Source of the DNA: Fimenecus sp045593555
Lineage (GTDB): Bacteria; Bacillota; Clostridia; Oscillospirales; Acutalibacteraceae
Direction: 5' to 3'
DNA length: 64,000 bases
Assembly (NCBI GenBank): GCA_045593555.1
Contig: JAZNWU010000009.1
Span: 10,330-74,329, forward strand
The notes below the pieces were generated by a model. That model ran no database searches. It had not been told where the DNA came from and worked only from the letters and a program-made list of their open reading frames with translations. The position numbers were made by a program, and so were the translations under genes. Positions 52,533 to 61,600 of this stretch are shown here, in pieces; the stretch's first letter is position 1; each line of letters begins with the position of its first letter.

Positions 52533-54565
52533 CTCTCGCAAAAACAGCAGGCTTTTGTTTTGGGGTTAATCGTGCTGTGAATATGCTTTATGACCTTGTC
52601 CAGAAAGGTGAAAATATTTGTACGTTCGGACCTATAATACATAATCCACAGGTAATTAATGATTTGTCAGGCAAAGGTGTAAATATCATTGATGATATTC
52701 AAGATGTGTCAACTGACAAAAAAGTAGTTATCCGAACACACGGTGTTGAAAAAGAAATCTTAAAATCTTGTGAAGAATGTTCAATAAATTATATTGATGC
52801 CACTTGTCCTTTCGTCAAGAAAATCCATAAAATAGTTGAAAAAAATTCAAGTGAGTCAATACCTGTCCTTATTGCAGGAGATAAAAACCATCCGGAAGTT
52901 GTTGGAATTAAAAGTTATTGTAATGGAAAAAGTTACATTTTTAATTCGGCTTGTGAACTTGAAAAAATAATCAAAAATAATAGTTTTAAAACTGAAATGC
53001 CGTTTATTGTAGTTTCACAGACGACTTTCAGTATAAAAGAATGGAAAAAATGTATTAAAATTATAAATTTACACTATACAAACGCAAAAATTTTTGATAC
53101 AATATGTAGTGCGACCGAAGAAAGACAGGCAGAAGCATTATTGTTATCAAAGAAAAATGACGCTATGATAATAATAGGTGGTAGGACAAGTTCAAATACT
53201 GCAAAACTTAAAGCAGTCTGCGAACCCAACTGCCCGACTTATTTGATTGAAACGGCAAAAGAGCTTTTGGACATAGCCTTTTGTGATGTTCAATCAATAG
53301 GCGTTACTGCGGGTGCATCAACTCCCGACAGTATAATTAAGGAGGTACTAAAAACTATGTCCGAGATTTTTGAAAACGCAAACACAATTAATAAGGAGGA
53401 GACAGCAGGCTTTGAGCAAATGCTTGAGGAATCACTCAACAGTATGAGTTCTGATCAGAACGTTGTTGGTACAGTTGTTGGTTTCACAGCAACCGAAATT
53501 CAGGTTGAAATTGCAGGCAGAAAGCACACAGGCTATGTGTCTTTTGATGAATATAGTGACGATCCATCAGCTGACCCAAAAGCAGAGCTTAAGGTTGGCG
53601 ACGAAATCAAACTTCGCATTATGAAGACAAACGATGTTGAAGGCACAATTAAGCTTTCAAAGCGTCTTTATGACCGTGGAGCTATCTGGGAAAATCTTGA
53701 AGCTGATGATGCAGTTCATACAGGTGTTGTTACAGGTATTGTTGGCGACAATAAGGGTGTTTTTGTTCAGGATGGCCCAATTAAGGTTTTTGTTCCTGCA
53801 TCTCTTGCTAAGATGAGAAGAAATGATTCTCTTGAAGAACTCATCAAGACAACAGTTGAATACAAAATCATTGAAGTTAATAAGATGAGAAGAAAGGTAG
53901 TAGGTTCAATCCGTGAGGTTGCTGCTGCTAAGAAAAAGGAAATTGAAGATGCATTCTGGGCAAATGTTGCTGAAGGTAATGTTTACACAGGTACTGTAAG
54001 AAGCCTCACAAACTATGGTGCTTTCGTTGACCTTGGTGGTGTTGACGGCATGGTACATATTTCAGAACTTTCATGGACAAGAATCAAGCATCCTTCAGAA
54101 ATCGTTAAGGTTGGCGATACGGTAGAAGTATATGTTAAAGAACTTGACAAAGAAAATAAGAAGATCTCTCTTGGTTATAAGAAGATTGAAGACAATCCAT
54201 GGGAAATTCTCAAGCGTGATTACCCAGTTGAAAGCGAAGTTGATTGTAAGGTTGTCAGCCTCACATCATTTGGTGCTTTTGCACAGATTATTCCTGGTGT
54301 AGATGGCCTTGTTCACATTTCTCAGATTGCTCATAAGCATATCGGCACTCCTGCTGAAGTTCTTAAGGTTGGCGATGTTGTTAAGGCAAAGATTATGGAA
54401 ATCGACTTCGATAAGAAGAGAGTAAGCCTTTCAATCAAAGCTCTTATCGACCCACCTGTAGCTGAGGAAGCTCCTGTTGAAGTTGCAGAAGAAGCTCCTG
54501 TAGAGGTAGTTGAAGAAGTTGCTGAAGTAGTTGAAGAAGCTGTTGAAGCTCCTGTTGAGGAATAA
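52517..54565 (+). CDS. IspH-ribosomal protein S1 fusion
   Basis: The 682-residue protein joins IspH (residues ~1-280), the last enzyme of the MEP pathway, to an S1-like RNA-binding protein (~281-682). IspH has the three iron-sulfur cysteines in GFCFGVNRAV, TCPFVKKIH and TICSATEERQ, plus IIHNPQVI and RTHGVEKE. The S1 part has four OB repeats beginning near VVGTVVGFTATE, DAVHTGVVTGIV, GNVYTGTVRSLT and ESEVDCKVVSLT. A Glu/Val/Pro/Ala repeat tail follows. Such fusions are known in Clostridia. ATG 52517 is chosen over GTG 52505, which lies one base from GGAGGG. At the junction is a strong ribosome site with in-frame ATG 53357, so a free S1 protein may also be made. Confidence 0.93.
   Translation: MQVQITLAKTAGFCFGVNRAVNMLYDLVQKGENICTFGPIIHNPQVINDLSGKGVNIIDDIQDVSTDKKVVIRTHGVEKEILKSCEECSINYIDATCPFVKKIHKIVEKNSSESIPVLIAGDKNHPEVVGIKSYCNGKSYIFNSACELEKIIKNNSFKTEMPFIVVSQTTFSIKEWKKCIKIINLHYTNAKIFDTICSATEERQAEALLLSKKNDAMIIIGGRTSSNTAKLKAVCEPNCPTYLIETAKELLDIAFCDVQSIGVTAGASTPDSIIKEVLKTMSEIFENANTINKEETAGFEQMLEESLNSMSSDQNVVGTVVGFTATEIQVEIAGRKHTGYVSFDEYSDDPSADPKAELKVGDEIKLRIMKTNDVEGTIKLSKRLYDRGAIWENLEADDAVHTGVVTGIVGDNKGVFVQDGPIKVFVPASLAKMRRNDSLEELIKTTVEYKIIEVNKMRRKVVGSIREVAAAKKKEIEDAFWANVAEGNVYTGTVRSLTNYGAFVDLGGVDGMVHISELSWTRIKHPSEIVKVGDTVEVYVKELDKENKKISLGYKKIEDNPWEILKRDYPVESEVDCKVVSLTSFGAFAQIIPGVDGLVHISQIAHKHIGTPAEVLKVGDVVKAKIMEIDFDKKRVSLSIKALIDPPVAEEAPVEVAEEAPVEVVEEVAEVVEEAVEAPVEE
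53338..53359 (+). promoter_or_regulatory. Internal ribosome-binding site and in-frame ATG at the IspH-S1 junction
   Basis: AAGGAGGT (53339-53346) is 10 bases upstream of ATG 53357, which is in frame as residue 281, exactly where the IspH domain ends. It would give a ~402-residue stand-alone S1 protein starting MSEIFENAN. The same bases encode IKEV, common at IspH C-termini, so chance is possible. Confidence 0.5.
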
Positions 54566-54600
54566 TATTCGGCATTAAGGCCGTAACATCAAATTTTTAC

Positions 54601-54637
54601 AGGTCAGATGATGCATTAACACCATCTGACCTTTTTC
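54601..54637 (+). terminator. Terminator after the ispH-rpsA fusion
   Basis: A perfect 10-bp stem AGGTCAGATG/CATCTGACCT (54601-54610, 54623-54632) followed by TTTTT. Confidence 0.88.
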
Positions 54638-54654
54638 ATTTATGAGGTATTATT

Positions 54655-56376
54655 ATGAAAAAAGGATTAACTATTTTATCAGGTCTTGCTGCTACCGGTA
54701 CTGCAATCGGGAGCGGTATTCTCTATTTAAAGAAAAAGGATATTTGTCCTAAATGTGAAATCAAAAAAGCACTTGCAAAAACTAAAATTCATTATACAAA
54801 GGACGAAATGTATAATAACGGTGCTGCTTTGACTCCACCAATGGGGTGGTCAAGCTGGAATATTTTCAGACAGAGAATTGATGAAAAGGTTATCCTTGAA
54901 ATTGCCGATGCAATTGATAAATCAGGACTTCGCGATGCAGGTTATATTTATGTAAATCTTGACGACTGTTGGCAGTCCTCAATGCGAGATGAAAACGGCA
55001 AATTGCAGGGTGATTTATCCACATTTCCACACGGTATTAAATGGCTTGTTGAACAAGTTAATGATAAAGGTATGAAGCTTGGTATCTATTCTTCAAATGG
55101 TACTTTAACTTGCGAAGATTTACCTGCATCACTTTATAACGAAAGAATTGATGCTGAAACCTTTGCCGAATGGGGAGTTGAATATTTCAAATACGACTAT
55201 TGTCATCACGTTTTAATTCCAACTGAAGCACCTTTCATTGACAGTATTTCAATTATCGGAAACGGTCTGGAAAAAGAGCTTATTTTCAGAGCAAAAGAAG
55301 CAGTTTTATATGGCGATGCAAAAGTAGTTTATGAAAATGTTTCACAAAGCTATGTTAAAGGTCTTTGCAGTGGACTTGGTAAAATCGAATTCAATAATAT
55401 TATTGTTCCTTCAGATGGTGAATATGTTTTCACTCTTATTATGAAAAAGAACACAACAAAGGGTCAATTCTGTGTTATAACTGTTAATGGTACAGATAAA
55501 TACGACTTTTTGATTGCAGAGCAAAAAGCATTTTCTCGTGAAGGCAGAAGACAAATTAAGATTCGCCTTAAAGAAGGTGCAAATACTATATCCATTACAA
55601 ATCCGGTTGGTTCACCGATGGACAGTGCTGCAATGCAGTATGAAAATATGGGTAAAGAGCTTGTAAGAGCTACTAAAAAGTATGCAGAAGAAAACAATTG
55701 TGAAGAAAAGAAAATTCTCTATTCAATCTGTGAATGGGGATGGAACAAGCCATGGAAATGGGGCGGAAAAGCAGGTAATATCTGGCGAACAACAGGTGAT
55801 ATTCAACCACATTGGGCATCAGTAATGGGAATTTACGAATTTAATGTCCGTCTTGACGAGTATGCAGGACCGGGTGCATTCAATGACCCCGATATGCTTG
55901 AAGTAGGCAACGGAAAACTCACTTTTGAAGAGAACAAAGCCCATTTCACATTGTGGTCTATGATGGCAGCACCGCTTATCCTTGGCAATGATATAAGAGA
56001 TTTTATTAAACCTGACGGTACTGTTGATTCTGACAATAAAGTGTTACAGATTCTCACTAACAAAGATGTAATCGCAGTAAATCAAGACAAACTTGGTATC
56101 CAATGTAAACGAATCAAGGCAGGACTTAAGGATGTACTTGTTAAACCTCTCGAAAATAATGAGGTTGCAGTATGTTTCTTCAATAAGACAAATTCAAGTT
56201 CAGAAATTTCCTGCTCAATTAGTGATATTCACAATGTTATTAATGCAACATTACCTGAATCAGAAAAATATGTGTGCAAAGAATTATGGGATAAAACCGA
56301 AACAGTTGTTACTGACAAAATCACAGCAACAGTCCCGGGTCATGGTGTAAAGGTTTTCAGGATTTCTGCAAACTGA
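54655..56376 (+). CDS. Alpha-galactosidase (GH27) with domain inserted in the catalytic barrel
   Basis: The 573-residue protein has an N-terminal hydrophobic segment followed by LYLKKKD (~4-27), probably a membrane anchor or signal. The GH27 barrel has TPPMGWSSWN, YVNLDDCW, the nucleophile region EYFKYDYC (Asp181) and the acid/base region WRTTGDI (Asp382). GH27 retaining enzymes remove alpha-galactose, or alpha-N-acetylgalactosamine in some members. The two catalytic Asp are ~200 residues apart instead of ~55, because a ~145-residue beta-rich domain resembling CBM35/CBM6 (~200-340, with IVPSDGEYVFTL and VITVNG) is inserted. TGAGGT precedes the ATG. Its last 20 bases overlap a converging gene. 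Confidence 0.9.
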   Translation: MKKGLTILSGLAATGTAIGSGILYLKKKDICPKCEIKKALAKTKIHYTKDEMYNNGAALTPPMGWSSWNIFRQRIDEKVILEIADAIDKSGLRDAGYIYVNLDDCWQSSMRDENGKLQGDLSTFPHGIKWLVEQVNDKGMKLGIYSSNGTLTCEDLPASLYNERIDAETFAEWGVEYFKYDYCHHVLIPTEAPFIDSISIIGNGLEKELIFRAKEAVLYGDAKVVYENVSQSYVKGLCSGLGKIEFNNIIVPSDGEYVFTLIMKKNTTKGQFCVITVNGTDKYDFLIAEQKAFSREGRRQIKIRLKEGANTISITNPVGSPMDSAAMQYENMGKELVRATKKYAEENNCEEKKILYSICEWGWNKPWKWGGKAGNIWRTTGDIQPHWASVMGIYEFNVRLDEYAGPGAFNDPDMLEVGNGKLTFEENKAHFTLWSMMAAPLILGNDIRDFIKPDGTVDSDNKVLQILTNKDVIAVNQDKLGIQCKRIKAGLKDVLVKPLENNEVAVCFFNKTNSSSEISCSISDIHNVINATLPESEKYVCKELWDKTETVVTDKITATVPGHGVKVFRISAN

Positions 56377-56752
56377 TAATTCTTTGAATACACTTGAATA
56401 TTAAAATCATTATAAAAGAAATTGCAAACCAACAAATGGAAAATACTGGTGTTATAACTCCTAATATATTACCTGGAGAACCAGTATAGTCCCAGACTCC
56501 AAAGGAAAACACTTTGTTTACAATAATTCCCACAGAGAATTCTATTATAGTAATAACTAAAGCACCAAAAAGAGCTTTAATAAGTAGTGGTGTTTTTGGT
56601 AAAGCCTGATTTATTAGATATAATATAAGTAGTGCTGAACCACCGGTAATTATCATTGACCAGTGTGTGAAGCCACGAAAAGCTATCTCCAACAGTCCAT
56701 ACCCAAAACCACCAATAACAAATATTAAAATATACTTTTCTATGTTTTTCAT
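56357..56752 (-). CDS. Small polytopic membrane protein, putative ABC-transporter permease (CmpB-like) family
   Basis: The 131-residue protein has four hydrophobic segments with short loops. The conserved-looking pieces GYGLLEIAFRGFTHWSM and the ending FGVWDYTGSPGNILGVI, with Trp, Tyr and Gly, recall the small membrane family annotated as putative ABC transporter permease (CmpB type). No real transporter role has been shown, and no ATPase is nearby. ATG 56752 has AAAGGTGAT upstream and is preferred over the ATGs at 56770 and 56812. It converges on the GH27 gene and overlaps it by 20 bases. Confidence 0.7.
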   Translation of the reverse strand: MKNIEKYILIFVIGGFGYGLLEIAFRGFTHWSMIITGGSALLILYLINQALPKTPLLIKALFGALVITIIEFSVGIIVNKVFSFGVWDYTGSPGNILGVITPVFSICWFAISFIMILIFKCIQRIISLQKS

Positions 56753-56828
56753 ATAATCACCTTTATACATTATTCTCTGAAAAGTTGAATTTATTTTGGA
56801 AAACATAGTCAAAAAATAGGTGAAACAA

Positions 56829-58811
56829 ATGACCGATTTTGAACAGAAAAAATTAAGAGCTGAGTTTCTTCGTAATGAGCTTAATCATCATATTTATCGT
56901 TATTATGTTGAAAACGAAAACGATATTTCCGACTATGAATACGATATGCTTATGCGTGAGCTTGACTCTATCGAAAAAGAATACCCTGAGCTTTTAGCAC
57001 CCGATTCACCAACTCACAGAGTAGGCGGTCAGGCTGATGGACTTTTTGAAACAGTAGTTCATAAAGTAAAAATGGAAAGCTTGCAGGACGCTTTCAGCCA
57101 CGACGAAGTCCGTGATTTTAACAAGAGAGTCAAGGATGTTTTTGCAAATGCAGAATATGTTGTCGAACCTAAAATTGACGGTTTGTCTGTTTCACTTGAA
57201 TACACAAATGGTGTTTTCACTCGTGGTTCAACTCGTGGTGACGGTGTTCAGGGTGAAGACATCACTGCAAATCTTCGTACTGTTAAATCAATTCCTTTAC
57301 GACTTAAAAAGGACATTCCTTTTATTGAAGTCCGTGGCGAAGTATATATGCCTCGTGAAGTCTTTTTAAAGATTGTCGAAAAGCAAGAACTTAATTGTGA
57401 AAAACCTTTTAAAAACCCAAGAAATGCAGCTTCTGGTAGTTTAAGACAAAAAAATCCTAAAATTACTGCAGAACGAAACCTTGATATTTATGTTTTCAAT
57501 ATTCAGCAGGTCGAGGGCGTAGAAATTAAAGGACATTATGAATCACTTGTATTTTTAAAGGAATTAGGCTTCAAAACAATTCCATTCTTCAATAAATTCA
57601 GTAATATTGAAGATACAATAAAAGAAATTGAACGAATTGGCGAAATCCGTTATACCTTGCCATTTGACATTGACGGTGCCGTAATTAAAACTGATGATTT
57701 CTCAATGCGTGAAGTTATCGGCAGTACAGCAAAGTTTCCTAAATGGGCATTGGCATATAAATATCCACCTGAAGAAAAGGAAACAAAACTCATTGATATT
57801 GAAATCAATGTTGGCAGAACAGGAGTGCTTACTCCAACAGCTGTATTTGAGCCTGTCCTTGTTGCAGGGTCAACAGTAAGTCGTGCAACATTGCATAACG
57901 AAGATTTCATTAAGGAAAAAGGTATCAGAATAGGGGATACGGTTATTATCCGTAAAGCAGGTGACATCATACCTGAAGTTCTCTCTGTTGTTAAGCACGA
58001 AGAAGACACTATTCCATATGAAATGCCAAAATTCTGCCCATCATGTAATTCTCCTGTGCATCGTGAAGATGGCGAAGCAGCAATAAGATGTAACAATCCT
58101 GATTGTCCTGCACAGCTTTTAAGAGTTCTCATTCATTTCTGTTCCCGTGATGCAATGGATATTGAAGGACTTGGCGATGCAGTTCTTGAAACTCTTTTAA
58201 ATAAAGGTTTAATAAATAAAATTGCAGATATTTATCGTATTGATTATGATAAAATTGAACAGCTTGAGGGTATGGGTAAAAAGAGTGCTGATAATATGCG
58301 AAATGCTGTTGAAAAGTCAAAGCAAAATGATTTGTCAAAGCTTGTTTTTGCATTCGGTATTCGTCATATAGGTCAAAAGGCTTCAAAATTGCTTTCAGAT
58401 CACTTTTTGACACTTGATAACATAATTTCAGCTACTAAAGAAGAAATCCTAAATATCGAGGGTTTTGGCGAAATTATGGCTGATTCAGTTGTTGATTTCT
58501 TTTCACTTTCTCAAACAAAACAAATGGTTGATGAATTAAAATCATTTGGATTAAATATGGAAAGTCAGCGTGAAATAAAAGATAACCGATTTGAGGGTAT
58601 GACTTTTGTGCTTACAGGTACACTTTCATCCTATGGTCGAAAAGAAGCACAAGAGATTATTGAGTCTTATGGTGGAAAAGCATCTTCATCTGTTTCAAAG
58701 AAAACAACTTATGTTTTAGCGGGTGAATCAGCAGGCTCAAAACTTCAAAAAGCCACTGACTTAGGAATCGCAATAATCAACGAAGAACAATTCGCAGAAA
58801 TGATAAAATAA
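56829..58811 (+). CDS. ligA: NAD-dependent DNA ligase
   Basis: The 660-residue enzyme seals nicks in replication and repair. It has the Ia domain with YRYYVENENDISDYEYD, the adenylation domain with the nucleophile Lys in VEPKIDGLS and GDGVQGEDIT, and the OB domain. A four-Cys zinc finger (FCPSCNSP...RCNNPDCPAQL), helix-hairpin-helix repeats and a C-terminal BRCT domain (~585-660) follow. Length is standard. ATG 56829 with AGGTGA five bases upstream is preferred over the codon at 56820. It is followed 24 bases later by a second BRCT-containing gene. Confidence 0.97.
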   Translation: MTDFEQKKLRAEFLRNELNHHIYRYYVENENDISDYEYDMLMRELDSIEKEYPELLAPDSPTHRVGGQADGLFETVVHKVKMESLQDAFSHDEVRDFNKRVKDVFANAEYVVEPKIDGLSVSLEYTNGVFTRGSTRGDGVQGEDITANLRTVKSIPLRLKKDIPFIEVRGEVYMPREVFLKIVEKQELNCEKPFKNPRNAASGSLRQKNPKITAERNLDIYVFNIQQVEGVEIKGHYESLVFLKELGFKTIPFFNKFSNIEDTIKEIERIGEIRYTLPFDIDGAVIKTDDFSMREVIGSTAKFPKWALAYKYPPEEKETKLIDIEINVGRTGVLTPTAVFEPVLVAGSTVSRATLHNEDFIKEKGIRIGDTVIIRKAGDIIPEVLSVVKHEEDTIPYEMPKFCPSCNSPVHREDGEAAIRCNNPDCPAQLLRVLIHFCSRDAMDIEGLGDAVLETLLNKGLINKIADIYRIDYDKIEQLEGMGKKSADNMRNAVEKSKQNDLSKLVFAFGIRHIGQKASKLLSDHFLTLDNIISATKEEILNIEGFGEIMADSVVDFFSLSQTKQMVDELKSFGLNMESQREIKDNRFEGMTFVLTGTLSSYGRKEAQEIIESYGGKASSSVSKKTTYVLAGESAGSKLQKATDLGIAIINEEQFAEMIK

Positions 58812-58835
58812 TTATCAAACGAATATGGTGAAATT

Positions 58836-60506
58836 ATGAATTATACAGTTTTTGATGTTGAAACAGCAAATAATAATCGAGATTCAATTTGTTCGATTGG
58901 AATAGTAAGAGTAGAAAATGATGATATTGTTTTTGAAAAAGAATTTTTAATAAATCCTGAATGTGAATTTAATTATTTTAATATTAGAGTACATGGCATT
59001 ACTCCCGATATGGTGAAAGATAAGCCAAATTTTGTTGCAACATGGGAAGATATTAAAAAATATTTTAATGGACAAATTTTAGTTGCACACAATGCGAAAT
59101 CAATGGACTTATGTGCATTGTTTAGAACGTTGGAAAGATATAATCTTCCTTTAATTAGTGTTGATTATATATGTACTCTTGAATTGGCAAAACAAATTAA
59201 TGTTAAAGAAAATTGCAAATCATTAAAATTGAATGACTTATGCGAAAAGTATAATATTTTATTAAAGAATCATCATAATGCTTTGGATGATTCTAAAGCG
59301 TGTAATGGATTATTGCAATACTATTTAAAAAACTATGAAGAATATGTGGTGCCACAACACTATACATATTCAAATAAAAAATCTTGTAATTGTAATGAAA
59401 ACTTTAGCTTATTTAGTGACAAGACAATAGCTATGCAAGAATTACAAAAAATTGTTATTGCAATTATTGATGATGGTACAATTACAGAACAAGAAGCAAA
59501 TAATTTGTTGTTTTGGATGAATAATCATAATGAATTAAAAGGCTATTATCCTTTTGATAAAATATTTGAAACGATTGATAATATTTTAATTGATTGTATC
59601 ATTGATAAATGTGAAGAAGAAATTTTAATTAGTATTTTAGATTCTTTTATTAATCCTAAGACACAAGATAATGTTATAGATTTAAATGAAAAAGTTGTTT
59701 GTTTGTCAGGCGATTTTAATTATGGTTCTAAAAAAGAAGTTGAAGAATATCTTGCTTCAAAAGGTGTAAAAGTTTCATCATCTGTTACTAAAAAAATTGA
59801 TGTTCTTATTTTGGGACAGGGTGGTAGTGCTATGTGGAAGTATGGCAACTATGGTTCTAAATATGAGAAAGTACAAAAACTAAATGAGAATGGATGTTCT
59901 ATTTTGGTTTTCAAAGAAAATGATGTATTTGGTAGTTGTGATAATTTGGAAACGAAAGAGTATATAAGTATTGAAAAGAATTTGAATAATTTATGTTTTA
60001 AATTAACTGATAAATATCAATTATTCCCAAATGTTATTAGATTAGATAAAAGCATTGGTAAAACTGAAAAAAACAAAGGTGAGATAGTATCTTTGTTTAT
60101 TCAAATTTTTGAAAAAAGTTATCCAGTAGATAAAACTAATTCAGGAACAGCAACCACTGTTTTAAGAATACCTGCCAATAATCCAATGGAATTAAATATT
60201 TCTTCTAAATCATTGTTTGAATTTATTAATTATAGTGATTTTGGTAATTACAATTTTATTATAAAAGCAAATAAAAACAAAGATGATTCATTCTTGAATG
60301 CGATAATTAAATTTGAGAAGATTGATGAAGAGTACTATGATTTTATTGAAAAATGTGTTAATTTTACATTGAAGAATTATATATCATCATCTGCAAAATT
60401 TGGTTGTTGTGCAAAATACAATGAATGTCTAATTGCACAAAGATGTTTACATATTAATAAACTATATGCAACAGCTTGTCAATACAGAAAGATTATAGAA
60501 AAATAA
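58836..60506 (+). CDS. DEDD exonuclease with BRCT domain and C-terminal cysteine motif
   Basis: The 556-residue protein begins with a DnaQ-like 3'-5' exonuclease domain (~1-170): DVET (Exo I), VAHNAKSMD (Exo II) and HHNALDDSKA (Exo III, DEDDh). A helical region with an EF-like acidic stretch follows (~205-275), then a BRCT domain (~285-365, CLSGDFNYGSKKEVEEYL). The C-terminal ~175 residues are unfamiliar and end in a cysteine cluster (FGCCAKYNEC, AQRC, TACQYR) that could bind a metal or iron-sulfur group. Codon use is clearly more AT-rich than the neighbours, with many TTA, AAT and ATT, which suggests later arrival. GGTGA precedes the ATG. A role in DNA repair beside ligA is inferred. Confidence 0.78.
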   Translation: MNYTVFDVETANNNRDSICSIGIVRVENDDIVFEKEFLINPECEFNYFNIRVHGITPDMVKDKPNFVATWEDIKKYFNGQILVAHNAKSMDLCALFRTLERYNLPLISVDYICTLELAKQINVKENCKSLKLNDLCEKYNILLKNHHNALDDSKACNGLLQYYLKNYEEYVVPQHYTYSNKKSCNCNENFSLFSDKTIAMQELQKIVIAIIDDGTITEQEANNLLFWMNNHNELKGYYPFDKIFETIDNILIDCIIDKCEEEILISILDSFINPKTQDNVIDLNEKVVCLSGDFNYGSKKEVEEYLASKGVKVSSSVTKKIDVLILGQGGSAMWKYGNYGSKYEKVQKLNENGCSILVFKENDVFGSCDNLETKEYISIEKNLNNLCFKLTDKYQLFPNVIRLDKSIGKTEKNKGEIVSLFIQIFEKSYPVDKTNSGTATTVLRIPANNPMELNISSKSLFEFINYSDFGNYNFIIKANKNKDDSFLNAIIKFEKIDEEYYDFIEKCVNFTLKNYISSSAKFGCCAKYNECLIAQRCLHINKLYATACQYRKIIEK

Positions 60507-60507
60507 G

Positions 60508-60536
60508 AAAAGACGGTCATTGACCGTCTTTTGCTT
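60508..60536. terminator. Bidirectional terminator between the exonuclease and pseudouridine synthase genes
   Basis: Arms AAAAGACGGT/ACCGTCTTTT form a strong hairpin with A- and T-runs on both sides, directly after the exonuclease stop and before the converging stop. Confidence 0.85.
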
Positions 60537-61498
60537 TATAACCCATTATTATAAAACTCATTTTTGAACCACACATCATCTACTTCAAATGTTTTATGAT
60601 TAAGATATTCAAGTATTCCTGCATCCGTTGTGAAATCAAAAACTAATTTATATGAGTATAAAAACTGCTTTTTATACCCGTACTTTTTATTCTGAGCATT
60701 TGTTCCGTACTTTCCGTCACCCAAAAGCGGATGACCGATTGATGCAAAATGTGCTCTTATCTGATGTGTTCTGCCTGTCAGCAATTCAACCTCAACAAGG
60801 CTTAATTCACCGTCAGTATTTATAACGTTATATTTAGTACGGATTTCTTTACCGTCATCCATCTTCTTTTTGGAAACTGTAACCTTGTTTTTGCTTTCGT
60901 CTTTAACAAGATAACCTTCAAGAAGTCCTGATTTTTTCTTAATTTCACCGTGAACAATGCAAAGATAGAATTTATGCAATTCTCTGTCTTTCATTTTTTG
61001 GTTGAGAATACGGAGTGTTTCAGCATTTTTTGCTGCAATAACAATTCCGCCTGTATTTCTGTCAATTCTGTTTACAAGGGAAGGTACAAATGAATTTTCG
61101 TCATCAGGTTTATATTCGTCTTTCTCATAAAGATAACGCTTAATTCGTCCAATTAAGGTGTCAATATATTCGTTGTCGTCAGGGTGGGAGAGTACGCCAA
61201 CTTTTTTGTCACAAAGAATAATATTTTCATCTTCATAAATGATATTGAGATTCTTTGATGCTTTTAGAAAATCATATTTTTCAGGTGCTTTCTGGAAAAA
61301 TTCATCATTAATATACATATCAACAACATCACCGACATTAAGTCGAGTTGATATTTCTGCTCTTTTTCCGTTGACCTTGATTCTCTTGATACGGATATAT
61401 TTATATAAAAGTGTTTTAGGAAGTAACGGTACACTTTTTGTTATGAATTTGTCAAGTCGCTGGTCAGCATCATTTTTATTTATTATAAAACTTTTCAT
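60536..61498 (-). CDS. RluA-family pseudouridine synthase
   Basis: The 320-residue enzyme converts uridine to pseudouridine in rRNA. An S4 RNA-binding domain (~12-70, RLDKFITKSVPLLPKTLLYKYIR) is followed by the catalytic domain with the Asp in LVNRIDRNTGGIVIAAKN and LTGRTHQIRAHFASIGHPLLGD. The sequence fits the RluC/RluD-like group of Firmicutes; the target uridines cannot be told. ATG 61498 (MKSFIINKND) has GAGGTGC upstream; the frame from 61510 runs into that site. Confidence 0.92.
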   Translation of the reverse strand: MKSFIINKNDADQRLDKFITKSVPLLPKTLLYKYIRIKRIKVNGKRAEISTRLNVGDVVDMYINDEFFQKAPEKYDFLKASKNLNIIYEDENIILCDKKVGVLSHPDDNEYIDTLIGRIKRYLYEKDEYKPDDENSFVPSLVNRIDRNTGGIVIAAKNAETLRILNQKMKDRELHKFYLCIVHGEIKKKSGLLEGYLVKDESKNKVTVSKKKMDDGKEIRTKYNVINTDGELSLVEVELLTGRTHQIRAHFASIGHPLLGDGKYGTNAQNKKYGYKKQFLYSYKLVFDFTTDAGILEYLNHKTFEVDDVWFKNEFYNNGL

Positions 61499-61600
61499 TT
61501 TGCACCTCAAAATTTTTTATATGTTAATATATCACAGATTAAAGGTCTTTTCAACTTGAAAATTATAATTTTATATTATACAATAAATATGGTGATTAAA

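Noticed and set aside
53391..53422. Second internal start after AAGGAGGA at 53393
   Set aside because: The next ATG in frame is about 20 bases away, too far, and the nearer TTG is out of frame.
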